From Streptomyces althioticus (GTDB taxonomy: Bacteria > Actinomycetota > Actinomycetes > Streptomycetales > Streptomycetaceae): a stretch of DNA of 64,000 bases. The position numbers and the translations under genes were made by a program. Positions 24,090 to 33,186 of the stretch are shown here, in pieces (positions within the stretch are counted from its first letter, which is position 1; each line of letters opens with the position of its first letter). Below the pieces are notes generated by a model. It ran no database searches. It had not been told where the DNA came from and saw nothing but the letters and a program-made list of their open reading frames with translations. Where the stretch lies: positions 434,001 through 498,000 of the forward strand of contig BMSW01000003.1 of NCBI GenBank assembly GCA_014649355.1, in the 5' to 3' direction.

Positions 24090-25106
24090 CTACTCCCTGC
24101 CTGCCGAGGTGAAGGACATGTCCGCGTAGCGGGTGCCGGTGACCTTGTCCGCGATCGGGTCCAGCAGGTCCAGGTCCGCTTCCGTCAGGGTGATGCGGGT
24201 GGCCGCCGTGTTCTCGTCCACGCGGGACGGGCTGCGGGTGCCGGGGATGGGGACGACCGGGAGACCGTGGACCGACGCCTGCTGGTGCACCCAGGCCAGG
24301 GCGACCTGCGCGGGGGTCGCGCCGTGCTGCTCGGCGACCGTGCGGACCGGCTCCAGAAGAGCCGCGTTGGCCGCCGCGTTGTCGCCGGTGAAGCGGGGCA
24401 TCGTGCGGCGGAAGTCGTCCTGCGTGAGGTCCTTCGCGGCGTCCGTGAAGGAACCGGTGAGGAAGCCGCGGCCGAGCGGCGAGTACGGGACGAGGGTGAC
24501 GCCCAGTTCGCGCGCGGCCGGCACCACGGCGGCCTCGATGTCCCGGCTGAACAGCGACCACTCCGACTGCACGGCGGCGATCGGGTGCACGGCGTGCGCG
24601 GCGCGCAGCTCACCGGCCGTCACCTCGCTCAGGCCCAGCTGCTTCACCTTGCCCTCGCGGACCAGCTCGGCCATGACGCCGACGGTCTCCTCGATCGGCA
24701 CGTTCACGTCGCGCCGGTGCATGTAGTAGAGGTCGATGACGTCGACGTCCAGGCGGCGCAGGCTGGCTTCGACGGACCGCCGGATGTACGGCGGGTCGTT
24801 GCGGACGATGCGCCGGGTGGGGTCGTCCGGCGGGATCGACAGGGCGAACTTCGTGGCGATGAGCACCTCGTCGCGGTGCGCCGCGAGGAACGGGGCCAGG
24901 AAGCGTTCGTTGTCGCCGGCGCCGTACGCGTCGGCGGTGTCGAAGAGGGTGACGCCCCGCTCCAGGGCGCGCTCCAGGGTCGCCCGGGAGGCGTCCGCGT
25001 CGGCGGGGCCGTAGGCGAAGCTCATGCCCATGCAGCCGAGGCCCTGCACGCCCACCTCGGGGCCGTCCGCGCCCAGCGTGGTCGTGGGGATCGCGTGCTC
25101 GCTCAT
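24090..25106 (-). CDS. Aldo/keto reductase
   Basis: This 338-residue NADPH-dependent oxidoreductase of the AKR family (AKR13/YajO-like group) has FDTADAYGAGDNERFL with catalytic Asp and Tyr, ATKFAL with the Lys, and LDVDVIDLYYMHRRD with the active-site His replaced by the M-H-R pattern usual in this group. The C-terminal cofactor motif is VVPIPGTRSPSRVDEN. It reduces aldehydes or ketones in the cytosol. The ATG overlaps the merR stop as TGATG, so it is translationally coupled to the regulator and is its likely target through the MerR-type promoter upstream. Confidence 0.93.
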   Translation of the reverse strand: MSEHAIPTTTLGADGPEVGVQGLGCMGMSFAYGPADADASRATLERALERGVTLFDTADAYGAGDNERFLAPFLAAHRDEVLIATKFALSIPPDDPTRRIVRNDPPYIRRSVEASLRRLDVDVIDLYYMHRRDVNVPIEETVGVMAELVREGKVKQLGLSEVTAGELRAAHAVHPIAAVQSEWSLFSRDIEAAVVPAARELGVTLVPYSPLGRGFLTGSFTDAAKDLTQDDFRRTMPRFTGDNAAANAALLEPVRTVAEQHGATPAQVALAWVHQQASVHGLPVVPIPGTRSPSRVDENTAATRITLTEADLDLLDPIADKVTGTRYADMSFTSAGRE

Positions 25107-25567
25107 CATGCCCTTTCCGAGGCCAGGGCGCGCCCGGCGTCCGCGTAGAAGCTGATCTTGCGGTCCAGGACGGCGAGGGTGCCCTGGAGTTCGGCGATGC
25201 GCGCCAGCACGTCCTCGCGGGTCGTCCTGAGCAGCTCGAAGCGCTCGGCGTAGGTGTGGTCGCCGGCCCTGACCAGTTCGGCGTAGCGCACCATGTCGGC
25301 GACCGGCATGCCCGTCAGGCGGAGCTTGCCGACCAGGGCGAGCCAGTCGAGGTCGCGGTTGGTGTAGCGCCGCTGCCCGGTGTGCGAGCGGTCGATGTGC
25401 GGCATGAGCCCGATGCGCTCGTACCAGCGGAGGGTGTGCGCGGTCAGCCCGGTGAGGGCGGCCACCTCGCTGATCGTGTACTTGTCCTTGCCGTCCGGCC
25501 GCCGGTCGCCCTGCGGGGGCGCGGCGCAGGTGTCGGTCCTGGTGTCCGTGGTCTCCGTCACCGTCAT
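25106..25567 (-). CDS. MerR-family regulator controlling itself and the aldo/keto reductase
   Basis: In this 153-residue protein an unusual 28-residue polar N-terminus with one Cys precedes the MerR winged-helix domain (YTISEVAALTGLTAHTLRWYERIGLMP, RRYTNRDLDWLALVGKL). A C-terminal dimerisation coiled coil (YAERFELLRTTREDVLARIAELQGTLAVLDRKI) follows, with no metal-binding Cys pair. This fits the YfmP/SoxR-like group that responds to organic or electrophilic compounds. It is the first gene of a two-gene operon, with a 19-bp-spacer promoter upstream. The start coincides with the predicted transcription start. Confidence 0.93.
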   Translation of the reverse strand: MTVTETTDTRTDTCAAPPQGDRRPDGKDKYTISEVAALTGLTAHTLRWYERIGLMPHIDRSHTGQRRYTNRDLDWLALVGKLRLTGMPVADMVRYAELVRAGDHTYAERFELLRTTREDVLARIAELQGTLAVLDRKISFYADAGRALASERA

Positions 25568-25573
25568 GCGTCC

Positions 25574-25604
25574 ACGCTAGATCCTTGGAGTGCGCTCCAG
25601 GCAA
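25574..25604 (-). promoter_or_regulatory. MerR-type promoter with overlong 19-bp spacer
   Basis: On the minus strand TTGCCT (25599-25604) and TAGCGT (25574-25579) are separated by 19 bp. The spacer contains the inverted repeat TGGAG-4-CTCCA. A 19-bp spacer with a central dyad is the hallmark of promoters activated by MerR regulators through DNA untwisting. Seven bases beyond the -10 lies the merR ATG, predicting a leaderless transcript. Confidence 0.88.
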
Positions 25605-25660
25605 GCGGTGCCGGTGAGAAATGGGCGGACGTGTCGGGACGCTCCGGCTACCGTGCGGGC

Positions 25661-26128
25661 ATGAGCTGTGTACGCCGGGCGACGCCCGAGGACGCGGAGG
25701 AAGTGCTGCGTCTGCGCCAGGTGATGATCGACTCGATGGCCCGCTCCGACCCGTCCACCGCGTGGCACGCGGTGTCCCTGCCGGTGCTGCGCGAGCGACT
25801 GGGGGACGACCGGTCCTTCGCCGCGTTCGTCGTGGACCACCCGGAGCGGCCGGGCGCCCTCGCGGCGTTGGTGGCCGGCACGCTGGACTACCGCATCGGC
25901 GGGGCGCGGAACCCGCGCGGCACCGACGGGTACGTCTTCAGCGTCGCCACCGACCCCGACGCCCGCCGCCGCGGCTACGCGCGGGCGTGCGTGGGCGCGC
26001 TGCTGGAGTGGTTCCGTGAGCGGGGCGCCGGGCGGGTGCGGCTGACCGCGAGCCCGGAGGCGGAGCCGCTGTACCGGTCCCTGGGGTTCACGCCCAGACC
26101 GGACCCTTTGCTGGAGCTCATGCTCTGA
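25661..26128 (+). CDS. GNAT family N-acetyltransferase
   Basis: This 155-residue acetyltransferase shows GNAT motif A: VFSVATDPDARRRGYARACVGALLEWF, with the acetyl-CoA loop R-R-x-G-Y-A. Motif B follows: VRLTASPEAEPLYRSLGFTPRP. The acceptor could be a small amine, an amino group on a protein or an antibiotic; nothing in the sequence decides. It is divergent from merR with 93 bases between, and is followed 18 bases later by a serine hydrolase on the same strand, a probable two-gene operon. Confidence 0.9.
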   Translation: MSCVRRATPEDAEEVLRLRQVMIDSMARSDPSTAWHAVSLPVLRERLGDDRSFAAFVVDHPERPGALAALVAGTLDYRIGGARNPRGTDGYVFSVATDPDARRRGYARACVGALLEWFRERGAGRVRLTASPEAEPLYRSLGFTPRPDPLLELML

Positions 26129-26146
26129 GCGCTTAGGCTCGACGGC

Positions 26147-26968
26147 ATGTCGCTGAAGAGCCTCGCGTCGATCGAGAACTGGCCGGTTCCCACCGCTGCG
26201 GCGGGGGTGGTACGGGCGGACGGCACCGTCCTGGGCACGCACGGCCCGTCCGGGCACCGCTTCCCGCTCGCCTCGGTCACCAAGCCGCTGGCCGCGTACG
26301 CGGTGCTCGTGGCCTACGAGGAAGGCGCGGTCGAGCTGGACGAGCCGGCCGGGCCCGAGGGCTCCACGGTGCGGCACCTGCTCGCGCACACCTCGGGTCT
26401 GGCGTTCGACGAGCACCGGGTGACCTCCGCGCCCGGCGAGCGGCGGCTGTACTCCAACGCCGGGTTCGAGCAGCTCGGCGACCACGTGGAGAAGGCGACG
26501 GAGATCCCGTTCGCCGAGTACGCGCGGCAGGCGGTGCTGGAGCCGCTGGGGATGACGTCCACCTCGCTGGAGGGCTCCCCCGCCAAGGACGGCGTGTCCA
26601 CGGTGGAGGACCTGCTGCGGTTCGCCGCCGAGGTGCAGGCGCCGCGGCTGCTGGACCCGCGGACGGTGGCGGCCGCGATGACCGTGCAGTACCCGGGCAC
26701 GAAGGGCGTGCTGCCGGGGTACGGCCACCAGAACCCCAACGACTGGGGGCTCGGTTTCGAGATCCGGGACGGCAAGTCACCGCACTGGACGGGCGCCTCG
26801 TCCTCGCCGCGGACCTTCGGGCACTTCGGCCAGTCGGGCACGTTCCTGTGGATCGACCCGGACGCCGGCGCGGCCTGCGTGGCGCTCGCCGACCGGGCGT
26901 TCGGACCCTGGGCGGTCGAGGCGTGGCCGCCGTTCACCGACGCGGTGCTCGCGGAACTGCGCGGCTGA
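26147..26968 (+). CDS. Serine hydrolase, beta-lactamase (class C/DD-peptidase-like) family
   Basis: This 273-residue cytosolic hydrolase has no signal peptide. The SxxK motif is LASVTKPL near residues 42-49, the YxN motif is RRLYSNAGF near 103, and a HFGQSGT segment replaces the KTG box near 226, as in class C-like esterases and EstB-type enzymes. Without export it is unlikely to act on cell wall. An esterase or amidase role on small molecules is more probable. It is co-oriented with the GNAT gene 18 bases upstream. Confidence 0.9.
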   Translation: MSLKSLASIENWPVPTAAAGVVRADGTVLGTHGPSGHRFPLASVTKPLAAYAVLVAYEEGAVELDEPAGPEGSTVRHLLAHTSGLAFDEHRVTSAPGERRLYSNAGFEQLGDHVEKATEIPFAEYARQAVLEPLGMTSTSLEGSPAKDGVSTVEDLLRFAAEVQAPRLLDPRTVAAAMTVQYPGTKGVLPGYGHQNPNDWGLGFEIRDGKSPHWTGASSSPRTFGHFGQSGTFLWIDPDAGAACVALADRAFGPWAVEAWPPFTDAVLAELRG

Positions 26969-27115
26969 CCGCCGCCGTTCGCCCGCTTTTGCCGCAATCA
27001 CCCGCTCAACCTGCGACGTTGGCGTGGGACCCGTGTGAAAACCCTGTGGAACCGGTGTCGGTGGCGCGCCCTATGATGCGCCGGACGATCACGCGGGACC
27101 AGGGGAGGGCGCGGC

Positions 27116-28096
27116 ATGTTCGGCAAGCTGTTCGGCAGGGGCGAGGAGGGACCGGGGGCGGATCCGCACGCCCTTCCGGTCCCCCGGCGGAAGAACGGCG
27201 TGCACCCGCTGCGCGCCCTCGGCGACCGGCGGGTGCTGGCGGCCGTGGAGGCGGCCGACGCGGGCGACTGGGAGGGCGTCAAGGAGGCGCTGGCGCCGTT
27301 CGACCTGGGCCGTGACCACCAGGTCCTCGGTCAGCTCACGGACATCGACGGGCTGCAGGACTGGATCGGCCTCGCCGTCGAGGAGGACAAGGAGCACCGC
27401 GCCCTGGCCCTGCTGATATCCGGTGCGCGGCACATCAAGTGGGGCTGGGAGGCGCGCACCGCCGCCCGCGCCGTGCACGTCACCCAGGAGCAGTGGCGCG
27501 TGTTCCGGGAGCGGCTCGACATCGCCGAGCGCCAGCTGTTCGAGGCCGCCGAGCTGCGTCCGGACTGGATCACACCGTGGCGCCAGCTGCTCACCTCCGC
27601 GCGCGGCATGTCGCTCGGCCCCACGGTCTCCGAGACCCGGCGCGACGCGGGGCTGCGCCGGGACCCGCTCGACGTGGAGATCCATCTCGAATGGCTGTAC
27701 CAGCTGCAGCCCCGCTGGGGCGGTGAGCCGGGGGAAGCCCTGGAGTTCGCCCGCGCCGCGTTCGCCGCGGCGCCCGACGGCCACCGGCTCGGCTGCGTCG
27801 TCGCCATGGCGTACGTCGAGGAGTGGGTGGAGTCCGACGACGGGGCCTGCCTCCAGCAGCCCCGCATCCGGACGGAGTTGAGGCAGGCGGCCGAGCGCAG
27901 CATCCTGCACCACGCCTACGAGCGCCGGCTGGGCTGGCAGGGCGACTACAACATCTTCGCCATGGCCCTGTCCCTGGCCGGGAGCAGCACCGCCTCCAAC
28001 GTCTTCCGCGAGCTGGAGGGGGCCTACACCGAGTGGCCGTGGACGTACATGTCCGAGCCGCAGAAGGCGTACGCGCGCTTCCGCAAGGCCCTCTGA
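27116..28096 (+). CDS. Unrecognised helical protein, first gene of the HSP90/TPR operon
   Basis: This 326-residue soluble protein begins MFGKLFGRGEEGPGAD and is helical throughout. Tetratricopeptide-like pairs are visible, such as RVLAAVEAADAGDWEGVKEAL, LDIAERQLFEAAELRPDWITPWRQLL and EWLYQLQPRWGGEPGEALEFARAAFAAAP. I do not recognise a named family. It ends 56 bases before the HSP90-like gene and is on the same strand, so the three genes form an operon. A role as a helical-repeat partner of the chaperone is an inference. Within the 147-base region upstream I see no clear promoter motif. Confidence 0.78.
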   Translation: MFGKLFGRGEEGPGADPHALPVPRRKNGVHPLRALGDRRVLAAVEAADAGDWEGVKEALAPFDLGRDHQVLGQLTDIDGLQDWIGLAVEEDKEHRALALLISGARHIKWGWEARTAARAVHVTQEQWRVFRERLDIAERQLFEAAELRPDWITPWRQLLTSARGMSLGPTVSETRRDAGLRRDPLDVEIHLEWLYQLQPRWGGEPGEALEFARAAFAAAPDGHRLGCVVAMAYVEEWVESDDGACLQQPRIRTELRQAAERSILHHAYERRLGWQGDYNIFAMALSLAGSSTASNVFRELEGAYTEWPWTYMSEPQKAYARFRKAL

Positions 28097-28152
28097 GCCA
28101 CCACTCGCGTCTCACCACCCGTCAGCGCACGCCTTCACACCCCGGACCGCCC

Positions 28153-29985
28153 ATGACCCTGCCCGACCACACCCCGGACCGCACCTTCCAGGTGGATCTG
28201 CGCGGCCTCGTCGACCTGCTCTCCCACCACCTCTACTCCAGTCCCCGCGTCTATCTGCGTGAACTCATGCAGAACGCGGTGGACGCGCTCACCGCCCGTC
28301 ACGCCCTCGAACCGGCCTCGCCCGCGGGCCCGTTCGGCATCCGGATCTACGCCGACCGCTCCGTGGTCCGGGTCGAGGACGACGGCGTCGGCCTCACCGA
28401 GGCGGACGTGCACACCTTCCTGGCCACGATCGGCCGCAGCAGCAAGCGCGCCGACGGGATCGCCGAGCAGCGCGGCGACTTCATCGGCCAGTTCGGCATC
28501 GGCCTGCTGTCCTGCTTCCTGGTCGCGGACGAGATCCACGTGGTGAGCCGGTCGGCGCGTACGCCCGGCGCGCCCGCCGTGGAGTGGCGGGGGCGCGGCG
28601 ACGGCAGCTACACCGTGCGCACCCTGCCCGCCTCGGCCCGGCCCGCCCCCGGCACCACCGTCACGCTGACCCCGCGCGCCGACGCGGGCGAGTGGACCGC
28701 GCCCGCCCAGGTGCAGCGCCTGGCCCGGCACTTCGGCTCGCTGCTGCGGCACCCGGTGACCTTCGACGACGGCTCCGGCGGCCCCGCCGTGCCGGTCAAC
28801 CCGGAGGAGGCGCCCTGGACGCGGACGTACCCGACGCCGGGCGCCCGTTCCCGCGCGCTCGCCGCGTACGGCGAAGAGGTGTTCGGCTTCACGCCGCTGG
28901 ACACCCTGGAGCTGGACCTGCCGGCCGTGGGTCTGAAGGGCATCGCGTGCGTGCTGCCGGAGGCGGTGCCGGCCGGGCGCCGTCACGGGCACCGGGTGCA
29001 CGTCAAGGGCATGCTGCTGTCCGAGCAGGCGGAGGAGATCCTGCCCGACTGGGCGTTCTTCGTGCGCTGCGTCGTCGACGCGGAGAGCCTGCGGCCCACG
29101 GCGTCCCGCGAGGCCCTGTACGAGGACGACACCCTCGCCGCCGTCCGGGACGCGCTGGCCGAGAAGCTGCGCGCGTGGATCGCCCGCGTCGCCGCCAGCG
29201 ACCCGGACCTGCTGCACCGCTTCCTCCAGGCGCACCACCTGTCGGTGAAGTCGCTCGCCGTGCACGACGACGAGATCCTGCGGATGCTGCTTCCGTGGCT
29301 GCCGTTCGAGACCACCGACGGGCACTGCACGCTCGACGAGTTCTCCCGCACCCACCGCACCGTGCTGGTGACGTCCAGCGTGGAGGAGTTCCGCCAGGTC
29401 GCGGCGATCGCGTCGGCCGCCGGGCTCGGCGTGGTCAACGGCGGCTACACCTACGACCGCGAACTGGCGCACCGGCTGCCGGAGATCCGGCCCGAGGTGA
29501 GCGTCGCCGACCTCGACCCGGCGACGCTGACCGCGCACCTCGACCCGGTCGACCGGGAGACGGAGCTGGCCGCCGCGGCCTACCTGGCGCTGGCCCGGGA
29601 CGCCCTCGCGGTGTTCGACTGCGACGTCGCGCTGCGCGCCTTCCAGCCGGCGTCCGCGCCCGCCCTGCTCGTCGACAGCCGGGAGGCCCGACACGAGCGC
29701 ACCCGCTCCCGGCTCGCCCGCGAGCAGGAGGGCGGCCTGTGGGGGGACATCCTCGGCGCCCTCCAGCAGGAGGCGCCGCGCGCCCAGCTGATCCTCAACC
29801 AGCTGAACCCGCTGGTGCGCACCGCCGTCGCGATCGACGAGCCGGAACTGGCCCGCACCAGCGCCGAGGCCCTGTACGGGCAGGCGGCGCTGCTGTCCCG
29901 GCGTCCGCTCCGGCCCGCCGAGTCCAGCCTCATCAACCGCTCCTTCCTCGACCTTCTCGCCCACGCCCTGCGCAAGGACCGCTGA
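28153..29985 (+). CDS. HSP90-family (HtpG-like) ATPase, atypical
   Basis: This 610-residue protein has the GHKL ATP site of HSP90: VYLRELMQNAVDALTARHA (Glu/Asn), VEDDGVGLTEADV, and the lid GQFGIGLLSCFLVAD. The middle domain has RVHVKGMLLSEQAEEILPDW and ESLRPTASREALYEDD. The length is near HtpG (about 620), but the C-terminal part is diverged, with no recognisable HtpG dimerisation sequence. It differs from canonical htpG enough to be a separate subfamily, present in many Streptomyces as HSP90 family protein. It lies two bases before a giant TPR gene, an association that mirrors eukaryotic HSP90 with TPR co-chaperones. Confidence 0.92.
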   Translation: MTLPDHTPDRTFQVDLRGLVDLLSHHLYSSPRVYLRELMQNAVDALTARHALEPASPAGPFGIRIYADRSVVRVEDDGVGLTEADVHTFLATIGRSSKRADGIAEQRGDFIGQFGIGLLSCFLVADEIHVVSRSARTPGAPAVEWRGRGDGSYTVRTLPASARPAPGTTVTLTPRADAGEWTAPAQVQRLARHFGSLLRHPVTFDDGSGGPAVPVNPEEAPWTRTYPTPGARSRALAAYGEEVFGFTPLDTLELDLPAVGLKGIACVLPEAVPAGRRHGHRVHVKGMLLSEQAEEILPDWAFFVRCVVDAESLRPTASREALYEDDTLAAVRDALAEKLRAWIARVAASDPDLLHRFLQAHHLSVKSLAVHDDEILRMLLPWLPFETTDGHCTLDEFSRTHRTVLVTSSVEEFRQVAAIASAAGLGVVNGGYTYDRELAHRLPEIRPEVSVADLDPATLTAHLDPVDRETELAAAAYLALARDALAVFDCDVALRAFQPASAPALLVDSREARHERTRSRLAREQEGGLWGDILGALQQEAPRAQLILNQLNPLVRTAVAIDEPELARTSAEALYGQAALLSRRPLRPAESSLINRSFLDLLAHALRKDR

Positions 29986-29987
29986 CG

Positions 29988-32900
29988 ATGCAGACACCGC
30001 CCCAGACCACCGACGAGCTGTACGCGGCGCTGCGGGAGAACGACGCCCTCCCCTACGGCCGCACCCGGACCGTCACCGCCGAGGAACTCGCCGAGGCGGC
30101 CGAGCTGTTCGGCGAGCCGGTCCCGCTGGTCCACGCCCTGCTGGACCTCCAGGAGGCGTACACCTACGGCTCCGAGCCGCGGAAGTCGCCGGTCGTCTTC
30201 GCCCGGCTGCTGAACCTCTTCGACGAGCGGCCCGACGTGTTCGACGACCGGCTGCGCCACCAGCTGTTCTGGCGGTTCAAGTGGGTCGCCAACGCCCTGC
30301 GCTGCCTGCCCGAGATACCGCTGGCCAGTCTGCGCCAGTGGCAGACGGAGATGCGCGACCGCTACGAGAAGGCGGGCCTCGACCTCCAGCCGGTCTACGG
30401 GCAGGCGTACCAGCTCGCCGCGCACGTCGGCGAGGACACCGCCCTCGCCTACGAGTTGTGGGCGGGCCGGGCCAGGAGCCTGCTCAGCGACTGCGAGGCG
30501 TGCGAGACCTGCGAGCGCGCCCTGTACCACCTGGCGGCGGGCGACGACGAGCGGGCGCTGCGGGACTGGGAGCCGGTGCTCGCGGGCAGGGAGTCCTGCC
30601 AGGAGGAGCCGGCCCGCTCCGTCTCGTACGCGCTGCTGCCGCTGCTGCGGACCGGCCGCACGGACGAGGCGCGTCATCTGCACCTGGCGGGCTACCGCGG
30701 CTGCCGCCGCAACCCGTCGATGGCCGGGGAGATCGGCCGCCACCTGGAGTTCTGCGCGCTGACCGGCAACGAGGCGCGGGGTCTTGAGCTGCTGGCGGAG
30801 AACCGGAACCTGTTCGACGAGGTGGATTCGCCGCTGGCCCTGCTCGACCTGCTCACCGGCGTGGAGGTGCTGCTCGCCCGCGTGGAGGCGCTGGGCCACG
30901 GGGAGCTGCCGGCCGCGGGGTTCCCCGGCCGGAGCTGGACGGTGAAGGAGCTGCGGGCCGAGGTGCGGGGGCGCGCCGACGACCTGGCCGCCCGCTTCGA
31001 CGCCCGCAACGGCACGACGACGCACGCCGACCGCCGCGGGGCCCGGCTGGCGCGGACGCCGCTGCTGGAGTCGCTGGAGCTGACACTGCGTCCACGCACC
31101 CTGGAGGACGTGGCCCCGGCCCCCGCCGCGCCGGCGCCGGCGCCGGCCGAGCCGCTCCCCGAGTCGCCGGCGGACCTGATGAGGCGGGCCCGGGAGCTGG
31201 ACGAGCAGGGCCACCCGGACGCGCACGCCTGCTGGGCACGGCTGCGCGAGCTCACGGCCGCCCGTGACTACGTCCACCCGGACGCCCCGGACGTCGGGCC
31301 GCTGGTGCGCCTGCGCGCCGAACTCCTGGAGGACGAGGCGACCCTGGCGGACCGCAGGAACGCGCACGACGACGCGGCGGCGCTGTACGAGGAGGCGGCG
31401 GGCCTCTACGAGGACGCGGGGCTCCCGGGGCACGCGGCACTGGCCCACGGACAGGCGGTGCTGGCGGCTGTGCGGGTGGGGGCGGAAGGGTCCGGCCCCA
31501 CGCAGGAGTCGGACGCCGCCGCGGGGTCCGGCACGGCGCACGCGTCCGGTACGCCGCAGGAGTCAGTCCCCGCCGCGGGGATCGGCGGCGCACATGGGGC
31601 TGGCTCCCCGCGGCCGTCCGACGCCGTCGAGGGATCCGGCACGGCGCACGGGGCCGGCCCAGCGCAGGTGTCCCGACCCGCGGCCGGCCCCGGCTCCACC
31701 GAGGGTTCCGCCTCCGCGGAAGGGGCCGGTTCGGCTGCGGGTTCGGGACCCGTGGCGGGTCCCGACGCCCACGTCGCCGCGCTGTCCGACGCGTACGCGG
31801 CGCTCGTGCGGCTGCACGAGGAGGCGGCCGGGCTCGCGCCGTTCCTGGAGGCGCGGCTGCTGCGGCTGCGGGTGAGCGCGCTCGGGCTGCGGCTCCAGGC
31901 GTCCGGGGACCGGGAGCAGGTCGCGGCCGTCCTCGCCGAGGCGGAGCTGCTGCACGACTTCGCCGCCCGGCACGCCCTGGCCGGCCAGATCGCGGGTGCG
32001 CGGCTGCTGCGGGCCACCACGCACGCCATGTCCAGCGACCTGCCCACCGCGCTCGCCGAGACGGACGCGCTGGTGGGACTGTTGCGGACGGACGGTCCCG
32101 CCTGGCACCTGCCGCGCGTGCTCGCGCTGCGCGGCAAGATCCAGCTGGGCGTCGATGACGCCGAGGCCGCCCACGCGAGCCTCGCCGAAGGGCTGCGGCT
32201 GGCCGCCGAGTGGCCCGGGGACACGGTCGACACCCCGACCCTGCACGGTGAGCTGGCGCAGGCGTGCCTGCGTCTGGGCCGGCCCGACGAGGCGCTGCGC
32301 CATCTGACCCGCTCGGCGGAGCTGGACCTGAGGGCGGGCAACCGGTTCGACGCGTTCTGCTCCTACAGCAACGCGGCGCAGCTGAGCCTCGACCTGGGCC
32401 GGGTCGAGGACAGCATCGCGCTGCTCGACTCGGTGCTGCTGGAGCCGGACGTCGTGGACGGCGAACTGGACGACCGGCTCGTGGCCCAGCTGCGGCTGAC
32501 GCGGGCCCGCGCGCTGCACGCCGGGGACGACCTGAAGGCCGCCACCGCGGAGTTCGTGGCGCTCGCGGCCGAGTCGGCCGGCTGGGACGACGACCCCGGC
32601 AGCCACGCCATGATCGCCGCGGAGACGGCCGTACTGCTCGGTGAGGCCGGGGAGTTCGGGCAGGCGCGGGAGGCCGTGGACCGGGCGCTCGCGACCCACG
32701 CACGCGACCCGCGGTTCGAGATGCTCAGCAACGCCCTGCGGGAGCTGGCCCGGCTCCAGGCGCACCGGCAGGGCGCCGACGGGCTGGAGGGCGCCCTCGC
32801 CTTCCTCCAGGACGCCGGCCGGGTCGCCGACGCGGCCCGCGCCGCCGGGTTCGAGGCGCACGGCCGTTCGCTGGACTCCGCCCTCGCCTACGAGCACGGG

Positions 32901-33176
32901 CGGGTCAACGCGTACGGGGGCGCCTACGAGGAGGCGCTGGCCGCGCTGGAGAAGGCCCTCGGGCTGCTCGGGGAGCCGGGCGAGGACCCGGAGCGGGCCG
33001 CCGAGTGGGCGGAGTGCGTGCGGCTGGCCGGGGTCGTGGAGGGCGTCTACCTGGAGCGGAGGGCGGCGGCGCTCGGCCGGGTCGGGGCGGCGGCGGAGCG
33101 GCTGACGGCGCTCGGCCACGGCGAGGTGGCGGAGGCGCTGACGGAGCTGGCGGAGAGGCTGCGGGACGAGGAGTGA
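29988..33176 (+). CDS. Giant TPR-repeat protein, putative partner of the HSP90-like ATPase
   Basis: This 1062-residue soluble protein has two helical-repeat halves. Residues 1-500 carry helical pairs, including a CEACETCERALYHLAAGDDERAL Cys cluster. A low-complexity linker follows at 500-590 with 18-residue tandem repeats. Residues 595-1060 hold clear TPR units, for example LHGELAQACLRLGRPDEALRHL, FCSYSNAAQLSLDLGRVEDSIALLDSVL and YGGAYEEALAALEKALGLLGEPG. There is no enzyme domain or TM. It starts two bases after the HSP90-like stop, so co-translation is very likely and it probably forms a chaperone/scaffold complex. A strong terminator follows. Confidence 0.9.
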   Translation: MQTPPQTTDELYAALRENDALPYGRTRTVTAEELAEAAELFGEPVPLVHALLDLQEAYTYGSEPRKSPVVFARLLNLFDERPDVFDDRLRHQLFWRFKWVANALRCLPEIPLASLRQWQTEMRDRYEKAGLDLQPVYGQAYQLAAHVGEDTALAYELWAGRARSLLSDCEACETCERALYHLAAGDDERALRDWEPVLAGRESCQEEPARSVSYALLPLLRTGRTDEARHLHLAGYRGCRRNPSMAGEIGRHLEFCALTGNEARGLELLAENRNLFDEVDSPLALLDLLTGVEVLLARVEALGHGELPAAGFPGRSWTVKELRAEVRGRADDLAARFDARNGTTTHADRRGARLARTPLLESLELTLRPRTLEDVAPAPAAPAPAPAEPLPESPADLMRRARELDEQGHPDAHACWARLRELTAARDYVHPDAPDVGPLVRLRAELLEDEATLADRRNAHDDAAALYEEAAGLYEDAGLPGHAALAHGQAVLAAVRVGAEGSGPTQESDAAAGSGTAHASGTPQESVPAAGIGGAHGAGSPRPSDAVEGSGTAHGAGPAQVSRPAAGPGSTEGSASAEGAGSAAGSGPVAGPDAHVAALSDAYAALVRLHEEAAGLAPFLEARLLRLRVSALGLRLQASGDREQVAAVLAEAELLHDFAARHALAGQIAGARLLRATTHAMSSDLPTALAETDALVGLLRTDGPAWHLPRVLALRGKIQLGVDDAEAAHASLAEGLRLAAEWPGDTVDTPTLHGELAQACLRLGRPDEALRHLTRSAELDLRAGNRFDAFCSYSNAAQLSLDLGRVEDSIALLDSVLLEPDVVDGELDDRLVAQLRLTRARALHAGDDLKAATAEFVALAAESAGWDDDPGSHAMIAAETAVLLGEAGEFGQAREAVDRALATHARDPRFEMLSNALRELARLQAHRQGADGLEGALAFLQDAGRVADAARAAGFEAHGRSLDSALAYEHGRVNAYGGAYEEALAALEKALGLLGEPGEDPERAAEWAECVRLAGVVEGVYLERRAAALGRVGAAAERLTALGHGEVAEALTELAERLRDEE
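31488..31739 (+). repeat. 54-bp (18-residue) in-frame tandem repeats in the TPR gene
   Basis: Four full units start at 31524, 31578, 31632 and 31686, after a 12-residue partial unit. They read GSGTAHASGTPQESVPAA, GIGGAHGAGSPRPSDAVE, GSGTAHGAGPAQVSRPAA and GPGSTEGSASAEGAGSAA. The DNA words TCCGGCACGGCGCACG recur 108 bases apart. This forms a flexible linker and is probably length-variable between strains. Confidence 0.85.
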
Positions 33177-33186
33177 GCGGTGCGGG

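Noticed and set aside
28584..29987. Frame extending the TPR protein upstream across the HSP90 gene
   Set aside because: It is out of frame with the clear HSP90 motifs and is Arg/Ala/Pro-rich. The ATG right after the HSP90 stop gives a sensible start.
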